This document shows, piece after piece, positions 6,091 through 14,479 of a stretch of 17,274 bases of DNA (within the stretch, counting starts at the first letter, position 1; each line of letters opens with the position of its first letter). The translations under genes and the position numbers were made by a program. Origin of the DNA: Bacteroidales bacterium (GTDB lineage: Bacteria; Bacteroidota; Bacteroidia; Bacteroidales; VadinHA17); contig JALOMK010000005.1 of the NCBI GenBank assembly GCA_025455505.1, positions 1 through 17,274 of the forward strand, written 5' to 3'. Under the pieces are notes generated by a model, which searched no databases, was not told the DNA's origin, and was given only the letters and a program-made list of their open reading frames with translations.

Positions 6091-7473
6091 ATGAAAAAAT
6101 TACTTGTCACAATAGCTGTCTCATTCGTACTTTCCGGTTCACTTCTGTACGCCCAGCAGAAGATATGGAAACTTGACGAATGCATCTACTATGCAATAGA
6201 CAACAACATTCAGATCAAGCAGCAGGATATTCAGACTGACTACCAGAAGAATACACTTGACCTGTCAAAACTGCGCCTGCTTCCTACTCTGTCCGGAACT
6301 GCGACCCAGAACTATTCATGGGGCCGTGCTCTTGACGAGACAACTTACAGGTATACTGATAACACGCAGGCCCGGTCGAACAGTTTCTATGTAGGAGGCA
6401 ACATGAACATATTTGCAGGCCTTCAGAACTACAACACTATAAAGAAATACGAGTATGAACTCCTGGCCGGAGAGCAGGATCTTCAGAACATCAAGGAGAA
6501 CATTGCCCTTACTGTTGCCCTTAATTACCTGCAGATACTTCTCAATAAGGAACTTGTAACAACAACAAACGACCAGCTTCAGATTACCCTGCAGCAGATC
6601 GAGAAGACCAGGAAACTTGTTGATGCAGGCAGCACCGCACGCGGGAACCTGCTCCAGATTGAATCCCAGGCCGCCCAGGAAGAGCTTCAGCTTATTAACA
6701 TTATGAACCAGCTTGATGTATCATACCTTGATCTGACTCAGCTGCTCGAATTTAAATCACCAACAGGCTTCGAAATCGAGGTCCCTGATATTGCGATCGA
6801 TTCTAATGAAATTATTTCTGAGACAGTTGAAGAGATATACGCTATAGCGCAGGGAGCCCGGCCTTCAGTTAAGAGTTCCGAACTGAAACTTGCTGCGAGT
6901 GAATACGATCTCAAGATAGCAAAAGGCTCCAGAAGTCCCCGAATATCTATGAACCACTCATTCAATACCGGGTATTCCGATATCAGGCAAAAGATATTGG
7001 GTATTGATCCGGCTGACCAGTCAATCATATATGGCGAATACCCTTTCAGCGAGCAGGTCAGTGACAACATAAACTGGGGGCTGGGTTTTACGCTTGCGGT
7101 GCCTATCCTCAACGGATGGCAGGTCAATAAAAGCATTTCAAATTCCAAGCTTGAAATTGAAAGCAGTAAATATGCCCTGGAAGGAGCTAAAAAGCAACTT
7201 TACAAGAACATCCAGCAGGCTTATGCCGATGCCGTTGCGGCACTTAAGAAATATAATGCAAGCAACAAGGCTGTTACCTCCATGCAGGAATCATTCAGGT
7301 ATACCGAACAAAAGTTCAATGTAGGCCTCGTAACTCCCATCGACTACAATGCAGCCAAAAGCCAGTTGTTGCAGGCTCAGTCGGCTCTTTCACAGGCAAA
7401 GTACGAATACATTTTCAAGACAAAGGTCCTTGACTTTTACAGGGGCATACCTCTCAACCTTGCAAGCAACTGA
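6091..7473 (+). CDS. TolC-family outer-membrane efflux channel protein
   Basis: TolC-family proteins form trimeric channels that carry substrates from a periplasmic adaptor across the outer membrane. This 460-residue protein begins with a signal peptide (MKKLLVTIAVSFVLSGSLLY, then AQQ, probable cleavage after Ala21). The mature N-terminus WKLDECIYYAIDNN is the family's typical first helix. Two structurally repeated halves each hold long coiled-coil helices with beta-barrel strands between them (SWGRALDE and NPADQ-like regions). The C-terminal repeat includes KQLYKNIQQAYADAVAALKK and QKFNVGLVTPIDYNAAKSQL, the classical FxxGL-type motif. It is the first gene of a same-strand series and is followed after 126 bp by a periplasmic adaptor gene. 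The transported substrate is unknown. Confidence 0.92.
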   Translation: MKKLLVTIAVSFVLSGSLLYAQQKIWKLDECIYYAIDNNIQIKQQDIQTDYQKNTLDLSKLRLLPTLSGTATQNYSWGRALDETTYRYTDNTQARSNSFYVGGNMNIFAGLQNYNTIKKYEYELLAGEQDLQNIKENIALTVALNYLQILLNKELVTTTNDQLQITLQQIEKTRKLVDAGSTARGNLLQIESQAAQEELQLINIMNQLDVSYLDLTQLLEFKSPTGFEIEVPDIAIDSNEIISETVEEIYAIAQGARPSVKSSELKLAASEYDLKIAKGSRSPRISMNHSFNTGYSDIRQKILGIDPADQSIIYGEYPFSEQVSDNINWGLGFTLAVPILNGWQVNKSISNSKLEIESSKYALEGAKKQLYKNIQQAYADAVAALKKYNASNKAVTSMQESFRYTEQKFNVGLVTPIDYNAAKSQLLQAQSALSQAKYEYIFKTKVLDFYRGIPLNLASN

Positions 7474-7599
7474 AACCAGTCATGTACGAAGGCCCCACAT
7501 CATTCCCGGGAGAAAACGGGCAGGGGACATGAAAAATTAAAAAACAAAAACAAAGACAAAATAAAAGACTTAAGCGGAAAGATTAAAGCTCATAATACC

Positions 7600-8859
7600 A
7601 TGAAAAACAATAAAATACTTAAAATACTTGTGCCGGCTGTCGTTCTACTTCTTATTTTTGCCGTGATAGGGAAAAAACAGGGTTGGTTTGGAAAAGCACT
7701 CACAGTGAAGGTCTCAGTTGAAAATGCCGAAAAGAGGGAAATCATTGAAACGGTGACTGCAAACGGCAAGATCCAGCCCGAAAAAGAAGTAAAGATCAGT
7801 CCCGAGGTTTCCGGGGAAATAGTTGAGCTGACTGTGAAGGAAGGAGACCAGGTTGTAAAGGGACAACTCCTTCTCCGTATCAAGCCTGACACTTACATTT
7901 CACAGAAAGACAGGTCTCTTGCGGCAATCAGCTCGGCAAGGGCCAGGCTGGCACAGGCTGAAGCCCAGTTCGTACAGTCGGAGCTCTCATTCAGGAGAAG
8001 CAAACAGCTGTTCGAGGAGCAGACAATTTCGAAATCGGAATTCGAACAGGCTGAAGCCACATATTCAGTATCAAAGGCTGAGGTTGACGCCGCACGTTTT
8101 TCAGTTGTGAGTGCCGAAGCATCTCTCAAGGAATCGAATGAAAACCTCCTGAAAACATCGATCTATGCCCCGATGTCGGGAACAGTTTCAATGCTCCTTG
8201 TAGAACTGGGAGAAAGGGTGGCCGGGACAAACCTGATGGCAGGAACTGAATTGCTCAGGATAGCCGACCTCTCAAGAATGGAAGCCCAGGTTGAAGTGAA
8301 TGAGAACGATATTGTCAGGATCAATATCGGAGACACTGCGCTTATCGAGGTTGACGCCTATCTCGACCAGAAATTCACGGGTGTGGTGACAGAGATAGCG
8401 AATTCAGCCAAAACAACAGGCGTTTCTGCAGACCAGGTGACAAATTTTGACGTTAAAATCCTTGTTCTCCCCGAGTCGTACCTTAATGTCCCCGGCATTG
8501 GTGAAGCAAATCCTTTCAGACCGGGAATGTCGGCAACAGTTGACATACAGACCGAACTCAAGAAGGATATCCTGACAGTGCCAATTCAATCGGTTACGAC
8601 ACGCACCGATACGACCAAAACCTCGGTATCGATATCTAAAGAAGACATAAGGACCCTTGTGTTTATCACAGACGGAACATATGCGCTTGCAAAGGATGTG
8701 AAGACCGGAGTCCAGGATAACAACTATATCGAGATTACTTCAGGCATAAATCCCGGCGACAGGGTAATAAGTGCGCCTTTCAGCGCGATAAGCAAGAAGC
8801 TCTCCGACAGCACGCTTATTGAAATTGTCACAAAGGAGGACCTCTTTAAGGAACAATAA
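7600..8859 (+). CDS. Periplasmic adaptor (membrane fusion) subunit, MacA/HlyD-like
   Basis: Adaptor subunits link an inner-membrane pump to a TolC-type channel. This 419-residue protein has an N-terminal membrane anchor (residues about 7-24). A first lipoyl half-motif follows (KISPEVSGEIVELTVKEGDQ, 65-84), then a helical hairpin (about 104-175, rich in Ala, Glu, Gln and Ser). The second lipoyl half is YAPMSGTVSMLLVELGERV. Beta-barrel and membrane-proximal domains follow, with FRPGMSATVDI and GINPGDRVI, which are standard for this family. The 126-bp gap to the TolC gene holds no recognisable gene. The TolC/adaptor pairing is clear, but no ABC or RND permease follows: the next gene is tsaB 24 bp downstream. 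The pump must therefore be elsewhere on the chromosome. The MacA-like (ABC-linked) subtype is a likely but not proven assignment. Confidence 0.9.
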   Translation: MKNNKILKILVPAVVLLLIFAVIGKKQGWFGKALTVKVSVENAEKREIIETVTANGKIQPEKEVKISPEVSGEIVELTVKEGDQVVKGQLLLRIKPDTYISQKDRSLAAISSARARLAQAEAQFVQSELSFRRSKQLFEEQTISKSEFEQAEATYSVSKAEVDAARFSVVSAEASLKESNENLLKTSIYAPMSGTVSMLLVELGERVAGTNLMAGTELLRIADLSRMEAQVEVNENDIVRINIGDTALIEVDAYLDQKFTGVVTEIANSAKTTGVSADQVTNFDVKILVLPESYLNVPGIGEANPFRPGMSATVDIQTELKKDILTVPIQSVTTRTDTTKTSVSISKEDIRTLVFITDGTYALAKDVKTGVQDNNYIEITSGINPGDRVISAPFSAISKKLSDSTLIEIVTKEDLFKEQ

Positions 8860-8883
8860 CGGTTTGCTGAATTACAACCCTCT

Positions 8884-9582
8884 ATGATATTGTGTCTTGA
8901 AACGGCGACAAGTATCTGTTCTGTGGCTTTATGCGACAGCAACGGCCCTGTTTCCGAACTTGGCAGCTCTGAATCGAAGTCGCACGCATCAAGGCTCACC
9001 CTGATGGTAGGCCAGCTCCTTCACGAAAATGGGATAAGCGCGGCCGACCTCGATGCCGTTGCAGTCAGCAGGGGACCCGGGTCCTATACAGGACTGAGAA
9101 TAGGGGTTTCAGCTGCAAAAGGAATTGCCTTCGGGGCTTCGCTCAAACTGATTGCAGTCGACACAACTCTTTCAATGTTCAATGGAATTGCCGCGAAGGC
9201 TGCGAATGATTTTCCCGGGAGGAAATTACTGTTTTGCCCCATGCTCGACGCCAGGAGAATGGAAGTTTACTATGCCCTGTACGGTCCTGGCGGGGAATTG
9301 ATTAAACCTGTCTCTGCCGGGATAATAAATGAAGACTCGTTTGCAGACGCGCCTTCAGACAGTACAATAATATTCTTCGGTGACGGCGCCGGCAAATGCA
9401 GCAATGTGATCCGGAATGCAAATGCTGTTTTTTTGACTGATTTTGAAATTTCGGCATCATTTATGTTCAAGCCTGCTTATGAGGCCTTTAATAATAAGCG
9501 TTTTGAAGACCTGGCATATTTTGAACCGCTTTATCTCAAGGACTTCCTGGTGACGACACAAAGGAAGAACATTCTTCAGTGA
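8884..9582 (+). CDS. tsaB: tRNA threonylcarbamoyladenosine (t6A) biosynthesis protein TsaB
   Basis: TsaB is the dimerisation partner of TsaD in the complex that, with TsaE and TsaC, makes t6A37 on ANN-decoding tRNAs in the cytoplasm. The protein is 232 residues, within the family range. Diagnostic features are the ASKHA-fold start MILCLETATSICSVAL and the hallmark SRGPGSYTGLRIGVSAAKG (62-80), followed by LIAVDTTLSM and the central DARRMEVYYALY. The C-terminal part (YFEPLYLKDFLVT) matches the usual Y-x-R/K-D-like end. It starts 24 bp after the adaptor gene and 22 bp before the DUF3108 gene, so it probably belongs to the same operon. Confidence 0.93.
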   Translation: MILCLETATSICSVALCDSNGPVSELGSSESKSHASRLTLMVGQLLHENGISAADLDAVAVSRGPGSYTGLRIGVSAAKGIAFGASLKLIAVDTTLSMFNGIAAKAANDFPGRKLLFCPMLDARRMEVYYALYGPGGELIKPVSAGIINEDSFADAPSDSTIIFFGDGAGKCSNVIRNANAVFLTDFEISASFMFKPAYEAFNNKRFEDLAYFEPLYLKDFLVTTQRKNILQ

Positions 9583-9604
9583 ATAATACCAGATTATCTG
9601 AACC

Positions 9605-10396
9605 ATGGGAAAGCTGATGAGGCGAACGATTCTGATAATTAGTGCTTTCGCAATGTGCACGCTGTTACTGGAAGCTCAGGTAAATACCTACAGGCCGGGA
9701 GAAAAGATCGAATATATAATCCATTACGGCCCCGTCACGGGAGGAGTTGCAACACTCGAACTTAAAAGTACAAGCCTTGGTGACTCAGAGGTCTGGCATT
9801 CACGCATGGAAGCCCGGACGGTCGGCATCACTGACGCCTTTTTCAAGGTTGTCGACATCTATGAAGTCTACATGAACCCCACGACCCAGCTTCCGGTCAG
9901 GTCGGTAAGAAATGTTCGCGAAGGCAGATACAGAAAATATAATGTTGTTGATTTTGATCACGACACGAGAAAAGATTCAGCCATACTGACAAGCGACCTT
10001 ACCGGGAAGCATGTGACACCTCCCGGCATACACGATATTATCTCCTGCTTCTATTTTTTCAGGAATAATGTGCTTACTTCGGAGACAGCGCTTGAAATCG
10101 GCAAAACGTACACTATAATGACATGGTTTACCGATGAGCTTTATCCGATTATCCTGAGGTACAAGGGTATAGAGGAAGTGAAGACTAAGATGGGAAGGAT
10201 AAGCTGCTACAAGTTCAACCCGGTTACTGAGGTCGGGCGTCTTTTCAAGACAGAAGAAGACATGTCGTTCTGGTTTTCCGCCGATAAAAATTTTTTACCG
10301 GTTAAAATCCGATTTGATATATTTGTGGGATCATTCAATGTTGAAATGGTAAGTTATTCAGGATTAATTCATCCGCTGGAGATTATAAAAAAATAA
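9605..10396 (+). CDS. DUF3108-family exported protein
   Basis: This 263-residue protein starts at ATG 9605; an ATG four codons later is also possible. Residues about 5-24 form a signal peptide (RRTILIISAFAMCTLLLEA), with cleavage likely after Ala24. The mature protein begins QVNTYRPGEKIEYIIHYGPV and continues with GVATLEL, features I associate with DUF3108 proteins. A later segment (ILRYKGIEEVKTKMGRISCY and a following F-x-x-E-D-M-S-F-W-F-S-x-D) also fits that family, whose members are beta-rich periplasmic or outer-membrane-associated proteins of unknown activity. It sits 22 bp after tsaB and 30 bp before efp. The family name is fairly certain; the function is not known. Confidence 0.8.
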   Translation: MGKLMRRTILIISAFAMCTLLLEAQVNTYRPGEKIEYIIHYGPVTGGVATLELKSTSLGDSEVWHSRMEARTVGITDAFFKVVDIYEVYMNPTTQLPVRSVRNVREGRYRKYNVVDFDHDTRKDSAILTSDLTGKHVTPPGIHDIISCFYFFRNNVLTSETALEIGKTYTIMTWFTDELYPIILRYKGIEEVKTKMGRISCYKFNPVTEVGRLFKTEEDMSFWFSADKNFLPVKIRFDIFVGSFNVEMVSYSGLIHPLEIIKK

Positions 10397-10426
10397 AACA
10401 ACGAAAAGAACAGTAATCAGACATTT

Positions 10427-10993
10427 ATGGCAAGCACTGCAGATTTCAGGAACGGACTGGTCATTGAGTACAACAATGATCTTTATTCAATTGTACAGTT
10501 TCAGCATGTAAAACCGGGCAAGGGACCCGCCTTCGTAAGGACAAAACTCAAGAACCTCAAGAACGGAAGGGTAATAGACAACACCTTCTCAGCCGGAACA
10601 AAAGTAAACCTCGCAAGGGTTGAAAGACGCCCTTACCAGTATCTCTATAAGGACGATATGGGTTACTACTTCATGCACCTTGAAACATTTGAACAGATAC
10701 ATGTAGACGAGTCACTCATCGACTATGCTGTTTTTCTCAAAGAAGGTCTTAATGTTGAGGTTGTGGTTCATGCCGATACCGAAACGATACTCACAGTTGA
10801 TATTCCTCAGTTCGTTGTGCTTGAAGTTACTTATTCCGAACCCGGACTAAGGGGCGATACTGCCACCAACACACTCAAGCCTGCAACTGTTGAGAACGGC
10901 GAGATAATCATGGTGCCCCTCTTCGTCAACACAGGAGACAAGATAAGAATCGACACCCACGACAAGAGCTATGTCGAGAGGGTGAAATCATAA
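10427..10993 (+). CDS. efp: Translation elongation factor P
   Basis: EF-P binds between the ribosomal P and E sites and relieves stalling at consecutive prolines. At 188 residues it has the standard length and three beta-barrel domains. Domain I carries the conserved loop [18 protein letters not shown], with Lys32 at the position that is modified in E. coli EF-P (Lys34 there). Domain II includes [19 protein letters not shown]. Domain III ends [10 protein letters not shown]...KPAT...[15 protein letters not shown], close to the family signature. A basic residue at the tip does not by itself show which modification, if any, is used; none of the E. coli EpmABC or rhamnosyl-transferase EarP genes are in this window. 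It lies 6 bp before the phosphatase gene. Confidence 0.96.
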   Translation: MASTADFRNGLVIEYNNDLYSIVQFQHVKPGKGPAFVRTKLKNLKNGRVIDNTFSAGTKVNLARVERRPYQYLYKDDMGYYFMHLETFEQIHVDESLIDYAVFLKEGLNVEVVVHADTETILTVDIPQFVVLEVTYSEPGLRGDTATNTLKPATVENGEIIMVPLFVNTGDKIRIDTHDKSYVERVKS

Positions 10994-10999
10994 ACTCCT

Positions 11000-12226
11000 A
11001 TGGAAAACGGCAGGATACCGTCAAACAGGCTTGAGGTCTCGAAATTCAAACTCAAGTCCTTGCTCGAAATTACGAATTCGATAAACGACAACCTGCCGGA
11101 AGAGGATCTGCTTTCAAGATATGAATCTATCCTGAGGAACAACCTGGGTATCGGAAAAATACTCATTTTTAAGCATTCCCGGTCGTGGGAAGTCATTCTG
11201 AACTGCGGATTCCCGCCCGAAACTGAGAATATCGACATTGATTCCCGACTTATACCCATGTCGGAGGTTGTATGCGTTACCCCCGACGATGGCTTTGAAG
11301 GAGTTGACATAATTATCCCGGTAAGGAACAATGATGTCCCTCTTGCATTCGTGCTGATAGGCGATATTGAAGAGGAAGGCGTGGGCATGAGCCCTGTACT
11401 TAAGCATTACGATTTCCTGCAGACAATATCCAGCATAATCATTGTGGCAATTGAGAACAAGCGGCTTCATGCGGCAAACCTTAGGCAGGCTGCAATGAAA
11501 AAGGAGCTTGAACTTGCTGCAAGGATGCAAAAGATGCTTATTCCCGACCACAGCCGCCTGCCAGGGGACGGAAACCTCCGGGTTTACGGATTTTACTGTC
11601 CCCACCATGAAGTGGGCGGAGATTATTACGACTTAATCCCCTTGTCACGAAGCAAAACCGGGATCTGCATAGCTGACGTATCTGGAAAGGGAATTTCGGC
11701 CGCAATGCTGATGTCGAACTTCCAGGCAAGCCTGAGAGCCCTTTTTACGCATGATATATTCCTGGAAGCCCTTATCAGGAAATTAAACACCATAGTTGCA
11801 TCGAACGCCTCAGGAGAGAAATTCATCACATTCTTTGTGGCACGCTATGACATTGAAACAGGGTTGCTGGAGTATATAAACGCTGCTCACAACCCTCCGA
11901 TACTTTACAATACAGTTAGCGGCGAATTGAATTACCTGGGACCCTCCTGTGTCGGCATAGGAATGCTGGATGAGATTCCCGAGATCAGGCGGGCTGAACT
12001 GACTGTCAGCCAGACATCAAAGCTTGTATGTTATACTGACGGGCTTTCAGAACTGAGGGATGAAAACGGGAATGAAGCCGGCACCCGCGACATTGTCAGG
12101 TTCATATCAAACGACAGGCCGGTTGCAGAAAATATTGAGGCTCTTATGAGGGAACTAGGCCTGCCTGACAATAATCCTTCAGTATTTGACGATGTTTCGA
12201 TTATTGCCGCAGATATGATCAGGTGA
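11000..12226 (+). CDS. GAF-like sensor / SpoIIE-type PP2C serine phosphatase
   Basis: This 408-residue protein has two parts. Residues about 15-155 form a GAF-like domain of mixed alpha/beta character. A helical linker (160-180, containing MKKELELAARMQKML, typical of RsbU-like phosphatases) leads to a PP2C SpoIIE-type catalytic domain. Metal-binding motifs are intact: EVGGDYYD (204-211), IADVSGKGISAAMLMS (224-239), AAHNPP (295-300), YTDGLSE (345-351) and a final DDVSIIAADM (397-406). It should dephosphorylate a Ser/Thr phosphoprotein, in relatives often an anti-anti-sigma factor, in the cytoplasm. Neither a cognate STAS protein nor a kinase is visible here. The start codon lies 6 bp after efp, consistent with translational coupling. 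The partner and target are unknown. Confidence 0.9.
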   Translation: MENGRIPSNRLEVSKFKLKSLLEITNSINDNLPEEDLLSRYESILRNNLGIGKILIFKHSRSWEVILNCGFPPETENIDIDSRLIPMSEVVCVTPDDGFEGVDIIIPVRNNDVPLAFVLIGDIEEEGVGMSPVLKHYDFLQTISSIIIVAIENKRLHAANLRQAAMKKELELAARMQKMLIPDHSRLPGDGNLRVYGFYCPHHEVGGDYYDLIPLSRSKTGICIADVSGKGISAAMLMSNFQASLRALFTHDIFLEALIRKLNTIVASNASGEKFITFFVARYDIETGLLEYINAAHNPPILYNTVSGELNYLGPSCVGIGMLDEIPEIRRAELTVSQTSKLVCYTDGLSELRDENGNEAGTRDIVRFISNDRPVAENIEALMRELGLPDNNPSVFDDVSIIAADMIR

Positions 12227-12229
12227 CCT

Positions 12230-13522
12230 TCAGCTCGTTCTTATCAGGAAATAGTTCTTCCTGCCTTTCTGAAGGAGGAGATATCTGCCGTTTAAAAGGA
12301 AACTGCTGTCAACTGTCAGATCGGGATTTTCGACTCTATCCTTGTTAAGGCTTACACCGCCGCCCTGGACAAGCCTGCGCATTTCACCCTTTGATGCGAA
12401 GACCTGGGAATGAACAGTGCAGAGATCGGCAAGACTGACTCCCCGGGACAGGACCTGGCCTGGCACTTCAAAAACGGGAACTCCCTCAAAAACTGAAAGA
12501 AAGGTGCTCTCCGGCATCTTCCTCAACATTTCGGTTGTACCTTTTCCGAAAAGTATCTGGGATGCCTCAACGGCACCCTCGTAATCACTCTGCGAATGCA
12601 CCATTAAAGTCACCTCCTCTGCGAGCCTTCGCTGGAGCAGTCTTTCGTGCGGAGCCTTATTATGCTCCGAAATAACTGACTCTATTTCTTCCTTTCCCAG
12701 GATTGTAAATATCCTTATATACTTTGCGGCATCCTCATCTGAAACATTCAGCCAGAACTGGTAAAACTGGTATGGACTTGTCTTTTCAGGGTCAAGCCAA
12801 ACGTTTCCCGATTCTGTTTTTCCGAATTTCGATCCGTCGGACTTTGTTATCAGCGGGCAGGTCAGGGCAAAGGCCTCTCCTCCTGTCTTTCTCCTGATGA
12901 GTTCCGTACCTGTAACAATGTTGCCCCACTGATCGGATCCACCCATCTGCAGCCTGCAGTTATGTTTACTGAAAAGATGAAGAAAGTCTGTTCCCTGGAC
13001 AAGCTGGTAAGAGAATTCGGTGAATGACATGCCTTCCTTTGCGTCGGCCCCTATCCTTTTCTTAACGGAATCCTTCGACATCATGTAGTTGACAGTAATA
13101 TGCTTGCCGATATCCCTTATGAATCCAAGGAAGGAATATTCCTTCATCCAGTCATAGTTGTTCACCATTAAGGCACGGTTAGGCCTTGAGGAGGTGAAAT
13201 CAAGGAAGCGGGCAAGCTGCTTCCTTATTCCATCCTGGTTTTTATTAAGAGTTTCCTCATCGAGGAGATTACGCTCCTCTGATTTTCCCGAAGGATCCCC
13301 TATCATCCCTGTTGCGCCGCCGACCAGGGCTATTGGGGTGTGCCCTGCCCTCTGGAAGTGAAGGAGAAGCATCACCTGCACCATATGGCCGATGTGAAGC
13401 GAATCGGCAGTGGGGTCGAAGCCTATGTAGCCGCTGCACATTCCCTGCGAAAGCATTTCCTCGGTACCTGGAGTAATGTCGTGGATCATGCCGCGCCACC
13501 GGAGCTCTTCAACAAAATTCAT
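12230..13522 (-). CDS. tyrS: Tyrosyl-tRNA synthetase
   Basis: This class I aminoacyl-tRNA synthetase charges tRNA-Tyr in the cytoplasm. The protein is 430 residues. The signature HIGH is at 43-46 (SLHIGHMVQ). The tyrosine and ATP site motifs YQLVQGTDF (172-180) and GGSDQWGN (194-201) are present, and the KMSKS equivalent is KFGKT at 232-236. This variant also occurs in well-known TyrS enzymes, so it is not a defect. A C-terminal S4-like RNA-binding region (about 365-425, including [15 protein letters not shown]) completes the family architecture. The start ATG at 13522 is supported by the N-terminus [15 protein letters not shown]. It lies 38 bp after the cvpA-like stop and converges on the phosphatase gene with 3 bp between stop codons. 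A -7 element in the intergenic gap suggests an extra promoter. Confidence 0.97.
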   Translation of the reverse strand: MNFVEELRWRGMIHDITPGTEEMLSQGMCSGYIGFDPTADSLHIGHMVQVMLLLHFQRAGHTPIALVGGATGMIGDPSGKSEERNLLDEETLNKNQDGIRKQLARFLDFTSSRPNRALMVNNYDWMKEYSFLGFIRDIGKHITVNYMMSKDSVKKRIGADAKEGMSFTEFSYQLVQGTDFLHLFSKHNCRLQMGGSDQWGNIVTGTELIRRKTGGEAFALTCPLITKSDGSKFGKTESGNVWLDPEKTSPYQFYQFWLNVSDEDAAKYIRIFTILGKEEIESVISEHNKAPHERLLQRRLAEEVTLMVHSQSDYEGAVEASQILFGKGTTEMLRKMPESTFLSVFEGVPVFEVPGQVLSRGVSLADLCTVHSQVFASKGEMRRLVQGGGVSLNKDRVENPDLTVDSSFLLNGRYLLLQKGRKNYFLIRTS

Positions 13523-13542
13523 ATGCTTGTTTTTTGGAATTG

Positions 13543-13550
13543 CAAATATA
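13543..13550 (-). promoter_or_regulatory. Bacteroidota -7 element upstream of tyrS
   Basis: TATATTTG on the minus strand matches TAnnTTTG exactly, 20 bases upstream of the tyrS ATG. A partial -33-like GTTG (13572-13569) is at 18 bases. tyrS may therefore be transcribed both from here and by read-through from the cvpA-like gene. Confidence 0.5.
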
Positions 13551-13560
13551 ACAAAGCAGG

Positions 13561-14097
13561 TCAGATGACAACATCATCAGCTTTCTTTTTGAACCTGTCG
13601 AAGCTCTTGCCGAAATCTCCCTCGCCAATAACAGGGAAGATTGACGGGATGATATCCGATATCGGATTGTAAAATGCAGATTTCTCAATTGTTTCTTTCG
13701 GAAGAAAAGGCCTGTGCACATCAACTGCATTCAATATCACAAACATTACGCTGAGTATGAGAACCGACTTAAGAAGCGAGAATCCGATCCCCAGGAGTTT
13801 GTTTACAAAGCCCAGCGCAACTGCATCAACAAGCTTGTCGGCAACCAACCCGGCGAAATGAACCAGTACTACAATGACGCAGAAAGTTACAAAAAACGCA
13901 ACCACTCCTACATAGCTGCCTGTCATGTCAAAATAATCATAAAGCCTTGCTGCGGTGAAGCCCGAGAATTTAATTGCCCCCCAAATGCCCAGGATCAGTG
14001 CGGCAAGAGAAGCTGCTTCATGGACAAATCCGTTCTTGAAGCCTGACAACATTGAGAGTCCGAGAATAACAACTATTGCAAAATCGATCCAGGTCAT
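13561..14097 (-). CDS. CvpA-family integral membrane protein
   Basis: From ATG 14097 the product is 178 residues, starting [20 protein letters not shown], a typical CvpA-family opening (x-W-x-D-x-x-I-V-V-I-L). Four hydrophobic segments lie at about 3-20, 28-46, 62-86 and 101-123, followed by a soluble basic C-terminal tail of some 50 residues ([10 protein letters not shown] near the end). CvpA was first linked to colicin V production, but its relatives are broadly distributed envelope proteins of uncertain role. An upstream TTG at 14148 is in frame but overlaps the -33 element of a strong promoter (14119-14149), whose start site would be downstream of it, so I use the ATG. The tyrS gene follows 38 bp later. 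Confidence 0.85.
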   Translation of the reverse strand: MTWIDFAIVVILGLSMLSGFKNGFVHEAASLAALILGIWGAIKFSGFTAARLYDYFDMTGSYVGVVAFFVTFCVIVVLVHFAGLVADKLVDAVALGFVNKLLGIGFSLLKSVLILSVMFVILNAVDVHRPFLPKETIEKSAFYNPISDIIPSIFPVIGEGDFGKSFDRFKKKADDVVI

Positions 14098-14118
14098 GGA
14101 GGCAGTATTTGTTTCCTT

Positions 14119-14149
14119 CAAATATAAGGAATATATAAGAATAGACAAA
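14119..14149 (-). promoter_or_regulatory. Consensus promoter of the cvpA-like/tyrS unit
   Basis: TTTG (14149-14146), a 19-base spacer and TATATTTG (14126-14119) match the Bacteroidota housekeeping promoter at every conserved position. The predicted start lies about 15 bases before the ATG at 14097. This is the best promoter in the window. Its -33 touches the edge of an AACGGC-rich repeat. Confidence 0.8.
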
Positions 14150-14171
14150 CGGCTAAAGACTAACGGCTAAC

Positions 14172-14285
14172 GGGGCCGATCCGCCAGATGGCGGAGAGGA
14201 GCCAGGCTGAAGGAGTGGCGAACGGCAAAAAGGGTCGATCCGCCAGGTTGTGGAGAGGAGCCTGACCGCGGGGGTGGCGCACGGC
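14172..14285 (+). repeat. Two direct copies of a 55-bp GC-rich repeat, 59-bp spacing
   Basis: Copies at 14172-14226 and 14231-14285 agree at 43 of 55 bases by my hand alignment. Shared blocks are GATCCGCCAG, TGGAGAGGAGCC-like and GTGGCG-ACGGC. Copy 1 contains the palindrome CCGCC-AGAT-GGCGG, which is broken in copy 2. AACGGC-type motifs (14148-14167 and the ends of both copies) link it to the octamer arrays. There is no plausible coding function. It fills most of the gap between the cvpA-like promoter and the tRNA-Arg promoter. Confidence 0.7.
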
Positions 14286-14316
14286 GCATGGTAAACCTTT
14301 GTCAATTGCAGCTTGT

Positions 14317-14345
14317 TTTGATTTAAAAAAAATTTACTACTTTTG
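14317..14345 (+). promoter_or_regulatory. tRNA-Arg promoter
   Basis: TACTTTTG (14338-14345) matches TAnnTTTG exactly. TTTG at 14317-14320 is 17 bases upstream, a little short, with other T-rich registers up to about 22. The spacer is an A/T-rich tract. The tRNA begins 13 bases after the -7 element. Confidence 0.65.
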
Positions 14346-14358
14346 CGATTGAAATTCC

Positions 14359-14430
14359 GGCCTCATAGTTCAATGGATAGAATGGAGGTTTCCTAAACCT
14401 TAGATTCAGGTTCGATTCCTGGTGAGGCTA
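14359..14430 (+). tRNA. tRNA-Arg (anticodon CCT)
   Basis: The cloverleaf has acceptor GGCCTCA pairing with TGAGGCT (one G-U at the first position). The D-arm contains AATGGATA. The anticodon stem is GAGGT/ACCTT with loop TTCCTAA, which gives anticodon CCT. The T-arm is TCAGG/CCTGG with loop TTCGATT. The discriminator is A and CCA is not encoded. It is a single transcription unit with its own promoter and terminator. Confidence 0.95.
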
Positions 14431-14433
14431 CAT

Positions 14434-14469
14434 AAAACCCCTTAAAATCACAAATTTAAGGGGTTTTTT
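14434..14469 (+). terminator. Rho-independent terminator after tRNA-Arg, possibly bidirectional
   Basis: The 11-bp arms AACCCCTTAAA (14436-14446) and TTTAAGGGGTT (14455-14465) surround an 8-base loop and are followed by T residues to 14469. On the minus strand the stem is followed by TTTT, so it may also stop transcripts coming from ettA, whose own 3' region lacks another obvious terminator. Confidence 0.9.
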
Positions 14470-14479
14470 AGTTATAGGT

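Noticed and set aside
7474..7599. Gap between TolC and adaptor genes examined for a small gene or riboswitch.
   Set aside because: Only a 16-codon frame and a weak CCCG/CGGG hairpin are present; nothing supports a functional RNA or protein.
12812..12832. KFGKT in place of KMSKS in tyrosyl-tRNA synthetase as a possible defect.
   Set aside because: KFGKT is a normal variant in bacterial TyrS and the other active-site motifs are intact.
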